Of a DNA stretch of 64,000 bases, positions 61,634 to 64,000 are shown piece by piece. Below the pieces are notes generated by a model, which was given only the letters and a program-made list of their open reading frames with translations, did not search any database and was not told the DNA's origin. The position numbers and the translations under genes are program-made. The stretch lies in assembly GCF_900129425.1 (NCBI RefSeq), contig NZ_LT670817.1:5890001-5954000 (forward strand). Reading direction: 5' to 3'. The stretch is from Bradyrhizobium erythrophlei. Lineage in GTDB: Bacteria > Pseudomonadota > Alphaproteobacteria > Rhizobiales > Xanthobacteraceae. Numbering within the stretch: the stretch's first letter is position 1; each line of letters begins with the position of its first letter.

Positions 61634-61712
61634 TTCGTATGCGTAGATCCTCCAGAGCGTGATCAGATGAGGTTAGATTGAGCCAGGACGCAGCGGAAAC
61701 TTTTATCGACGG

Positions 61713-62591
61713 CTACCAGTCGTCGTCGTAGATCCAGTCCCTTGGGATTCGAGGCCGCGCTCTCACGTATGGGGCCTGATGCGTCCGCTCGGGCTTGCGC
61801 ACGCTCGGAGTCGGCTGCGTCGGAGGCGGTGACGTCTTGGGCGGGTTCTGCTCGGAAACCTTCGCGAGCACGCGTTTTATCTCTTCCTGGCTCGCCTTGA
61901 GCTCCCCAATGGCTTTTGAATTGTCGCTGGCTATCTGTTGCTGGTTCGCCTTGAGCTGTTCGATGTTTCGCTCCACATTCGCAAGATCGCGCGCCATCGC
62001 TTGCAGCAGCTGTGTATCGGCAAGTGCTGCGGTAGCTGTCGGCGCGGCGTCTTGCGGTGCGGTCTGAGCCAAGGGCGTTGCTTGCGGTGGGGTCTGAGCC
62101 AACGGCGTGGCTTGCGGTGCGGCCTGAGCCAACGGCGCTGCTTGCGGTGCGGTCTGAGCCAACGGCGTTGCTTGCGGTGATGCTGCCTCAGCCACTTGAA
62201 CGATAGGTGGAGCGGGCTGCGCGGGAAGCGGCGGATTTTGCGGCGGCAATAATCGAGTTGAAACGAGCTGCGGCGCCCAGCGGGCGACAACCAGCTTGGC
62301 CCGGTTGCCATAGGACGACTGCAAAACCAGGGCAGCGACAACGATGCACGCCGCCAGCGCCAACCCGACGAGGGCCCGGAGCGCCGGCCTTCCGGGCGGT
62401 GGTTGCGGGCCAGGTCCGGCCGAAGGTGGGCGCGCGGCATCGCGGTCCATTTTTGCAAGCCGTTCACTCAAACGCGCGAGCTCTTCATCCGCGCGCGCGA
62501 TCTGTTCGTGGACGTGCGCGAGTTGTTCATCGGCGCGCGCGATCAGGGCATCGTGGGGCTCAATTGGTTTTGGAGTGGATGTGGAGTTCAT
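61713..62591 (-). CDS. single-span protein with coiled coils and a decapeptide repeat
   Basis: A 292-residue protein. Residues 15-55 form an alpha-helical heptad-like region (ARADEQLAHVHEQIARADEE), then a proline-rich linker, one membrane helix at about 73-92 (LVGLALAACIVVAALVLQ), a repeated Ala/Pro/Gln segment (unit about PQATPLAQTA, four copies), and a second coiled coil (LLQAMARDLANVERNIEQLK). The C-terminus is Pro/Arg-rich. Probably an envelope-spanning scaffold; I know it only as a conserved hypothetical. Confidence 0.65.
   Translation of the reverse strand: MNSTSTPKPIEPHDALIARADEQLAHVHEQIARADEELARLSERLAKMDRDAARPPSAGPGPQPPPGRPALRALVGLALAACIVVAALVLQSSYGNRAKLVVARWAPQLVSTRLLPPQNPPLPAQPAPPIVQVAEAASPQATPLAQTAPQAAPLAQAAPQATPLAQTPPQATPLAQTAPQDAAPTATAALADTQLLQAMARDLANVERNIEQLKANQQQIASDNSKAIGELKASQEEIKRVLAKVSEQNPPKTSPPPTQPTPSVRKPERTHQAPYVRARPRIPRDWIYDDDW
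62051..62170 (-). repeat. 30-bp coding tandem repeat, four units
   Basis: Units of 30 bases start CTTGCGGTG at 62051, 62081, 62111 and 62141, with a fifth partial unit at 62171. Each encodes ten residues of the Ala/Pro/Gln linker in the gene above. Confidence 0.85.
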
Positions 62592-63081
62592 TGGCGTCTC
62601 TCTTTTCCGTCCAATGTCATCCGATGGTGACGGTCGACTATCCGTCGGATCGACCAGCCGCCAGCGCTCCGTTCAGTCTTGTCCAAAGAATGGCCGTATG
62701 ATGGAGAGAATGGCCATATGATGGAAGGATATGGGATCGCATGGCGACAGCGTCCCGGAGTCCGGCGGCCACTGCGGTGCAGCCGAGCGGCGCGGCGGCT
62801 CTCCTCTCTGGTCGGAAGACCGGCAGGTCCCGGTCGGGTCAGACTCGGGAAACGTCGACGTTTCAATATTGCGTCCGCTTTCCTCCGTTCACCATCACCA
62901 GTTCCGCGTGGGTATTCGTTAACCAGAAGATTCTTCAGCGGGCAGTGATCGAATTGCACGAACGATCTTCACTCAACTTTAAATCGGTCATTCTAAAGCA
63001 ACAATCGTTTGCATCTGGCCATGCCGACCAAAGCATGCGGAGCCCGCAGGAGGCTCGCTTCGATCGTGAAGGGGCTCATCT
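62592..63081. other. intergenic region before the last gene
   Basis: About 490 bases, no gene recognised. It contains a 20-base tandem duplication (62687-62726) and becomes more A/T-rich towards the last gene. The promoter of the minus-strand repeat protein and of the last gene must lie here. Confidence 0.45.
62687..62726 (+). repeat. 20-bp tandem duplication
   Basis: AGAATGGCCGTATGATGGAG is followed directly by AGAATGGCCATATGATGGAA: two copies with two differences. Confidence 0.8.
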
Positions 63082-64000
63082 ATGGACGCGCTGCAGGTTT
63101 GGGGCGACTCCAAGTTTGATAGAGGGCCAGACGCGATCAGGTCTTACTTCCAAAGATCAGGAATCTATATCTTCCTGATTTCATTTGCGTGTGTGTATTA
63201 CCTTTCGAACGCGTCGCTCCTGCTTGCCCACTATGATCTGGGATGGCACCTGGCTGCCGGAGACCTGATCAGAAGCAGCGGCCATATTCCTTTTCAGGAT
63301 CCATGGTCATTTACCCTTGGAGACAGGCAATGGTACAATCTCTCCTGGCTTTGGGACGTGATTGCCAGTGTATTATTTCAATATACGAAATTTAGCGGCC
63401 TCGTATTATTTGTAGTCGCCTGTGGCGCAGTCATCGTCGGATATCTTGCCTCCGCCTGCCTGAGGAGCGGAGCCTCCGCAGCTGCAGTCGGTCTTTCCGT
63501 TTTCTCCGCGTGTTTGCTTTACCCCTCTTTCGCGACGCCCCCGAATATTTATCTCGCCGCTTCGCCAAACACTTCCACGATGTTGTTCTGCGTCATTTTC
63601 TACGCAGAATGTCTGAAAAGAACGAGATGTTTCCTGCTGCCTGCGATCATGGTCCTTTGGGCTAATCTGCATGGCGGCTTTTTGCTTGGTTTTCTCATTG
63701 GCGGCATTTTTTGCGGCGCGGCTTTGCTCAGACGGGATTGGGTACATTTCAAGATCTACAGTTTCGCGGGAGTCGGCTGCTTCATTGCGATATTCATCAA
63801 TCCTCTGGGCTGGCATATCTACGACGGCCTGTCGTCCACATTGGGCCACTTTGTGCAGGCGAACATCACCGAGTGGCAGTCTTATTATGCAAACATGACC
63901 CTGCCGGGGAGCATTCCCGGCATCCTGTATGCTTTGATATTTATCGCGCTTGAACTGCGCTACAGAGGCTCTCGTCCCATTCCCCTGGAGTCACGGCTGC
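63082..64000 (+). CDS. GT-C-type membrane glycosyltransferase-like protein, 3'-truncated by window edge
   Basis: Open from ATG 63082 (after GAAGGGG) to the window end, at least 306 residues, no stop. The start MDALQVWGDSKFDRG leads into a first helix, then a loop with YDLGWHLAAGDLIRSSGHIP and DPWSFTLGDRQWYNLSWLWD, and many helices including LWANLHGGFLLGFLIGG. This arrangement is typical of GT-C-fold polyprenyl-linked sugar transferases and of uncharacterised relatives. The region is more A/T-rich than the rest, suggesting a surface-polysaccharide or acquired locus beyond the edge. Confidence 0.7.
   Translation, partial: MDALQVWGDSKFDRGPDAIRSYFQRSGIYIFLISFACVYYLSNASLLLAHYDLGWHLAAGDLIRSSGHIPFQDPWSFTLGDRQWYNLSWLWDVIASVLFQYTKFSGLVLFVVACGAVIVGYLASACLRSGASAAAVGLSVFSACLLYPSFATPPNIYLAASPNTSTMLFCVIFYAECLKRTRCFLLPAIMVLWANLHGGFLLGFLIGGIFCGAALLRRDWVHFKIYSFAGVGCFIAIFINPLGWHIYDGLSSTLGHFVQANITEWQSYYANMTLPGSIPGILYALIFIALELRYRGSRPIPLESRL

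Noticed and set aside
62051..62179. Regular repeats that might suggest a CRISPR array
   Set aside because: The 30-base units are directly adjacent without spacers and lie inside a coding frame, where they encode a decapeptide repeat.

Overview
The window reads as a GC-rich alphaproteobacterial chromosome, most likely a Bradyrhizobium or close relative. I infer this from the Bradyrhizobiaceae-type small hypothetical proteins, the lysyl-phosphatidylglycerol synthase/AcvB pair, the abundant ABC uptake systems, the formate-dehydrogenase-accessory-like cluster, and scattered IS and pseudogene debris. No rRNA, tRNA, CRISPR array, origin or prophage was seen.

Layout. 0-5 kb: two tandem copies of a zinc-independent MDR-type oxidoreductase (the first cut by the window edge), a frameshifted SPW-type membrane protein, an NTF2-like protein, an MFS exporter and a periplasmic cupin. 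5-14.3 kb: a DUF1127 protein, an extra peptide deformylase, a GMC oxidoreductase and a scattered benzoate dioxygenase locus (benD and an AraC-type regulator on the minus strand, benABC on the plus strand); benD, the regulator and benA all carry frameshifts, and BenA has lost a Rieske cysteine. 14.9-23.2 kb: a polyamine/opine-type ABC importer (minus strand), a MarR regulator and a four-gene catabolic operon (amidohydrolase, NicC-like hydroxylase, zinc-ribbon MBL-fold protein, AtzH-like protein); near-identical operator-like sequences in opposite orientation lie before both operons, so this looks like one regulated uptake-plus-degradation unit. 24.1-28.2 kb: a 1342-residue reading frame joining a lysyl-phosphatidylglycerol flippase/synthase to an AcvB/VirJ-type hydrolase across a seven-G tract. 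28.2-38.1 kb: relics and tiny coupled genes, then an A/T-richer pair (Tat-exported PLP-fold enzyme plus VTT membrane protein), a periplasmic binding protein coupled to a PAS-GGDEF-EAL protein, a hydrolase relic and a D-2-hydroxyacid dehydrogenase. 38.3-46.4 kb: an IS element, a LivG relic, a minus-strand GldA/F/G-DUF4340-HupE cluster and an exported lactonase-like MBL protein. 46.9-51.5 kb: a complete branched-chain amino-acid-type ABC operon livKHMGF. 51.7-57.1 kb: a decayed cluster (DUF6352-, DUF6505- and biotin/lipoate-ligase-like proteins and an iron-sulfur protein) facing a WD40-cytochrome c protein. 57-64 kb: small genes, an IS that truncates a SHOCT protein, an IstB relic, and an unfinished membrane glycosyltransferase-like gene at the edge.

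Two general points matter for reuse. First, about fourteen reading-frame breaks are visible; most are single-base losses, often in short homopolymers, so part of the damage may be sequence error, although two nonsense codons and one lost metal ligand argue that some decay is real. Second, many adjacent genes overlap by four bases (ATGA or GTGA), which was used here to choose starts and to recognise broken partners.
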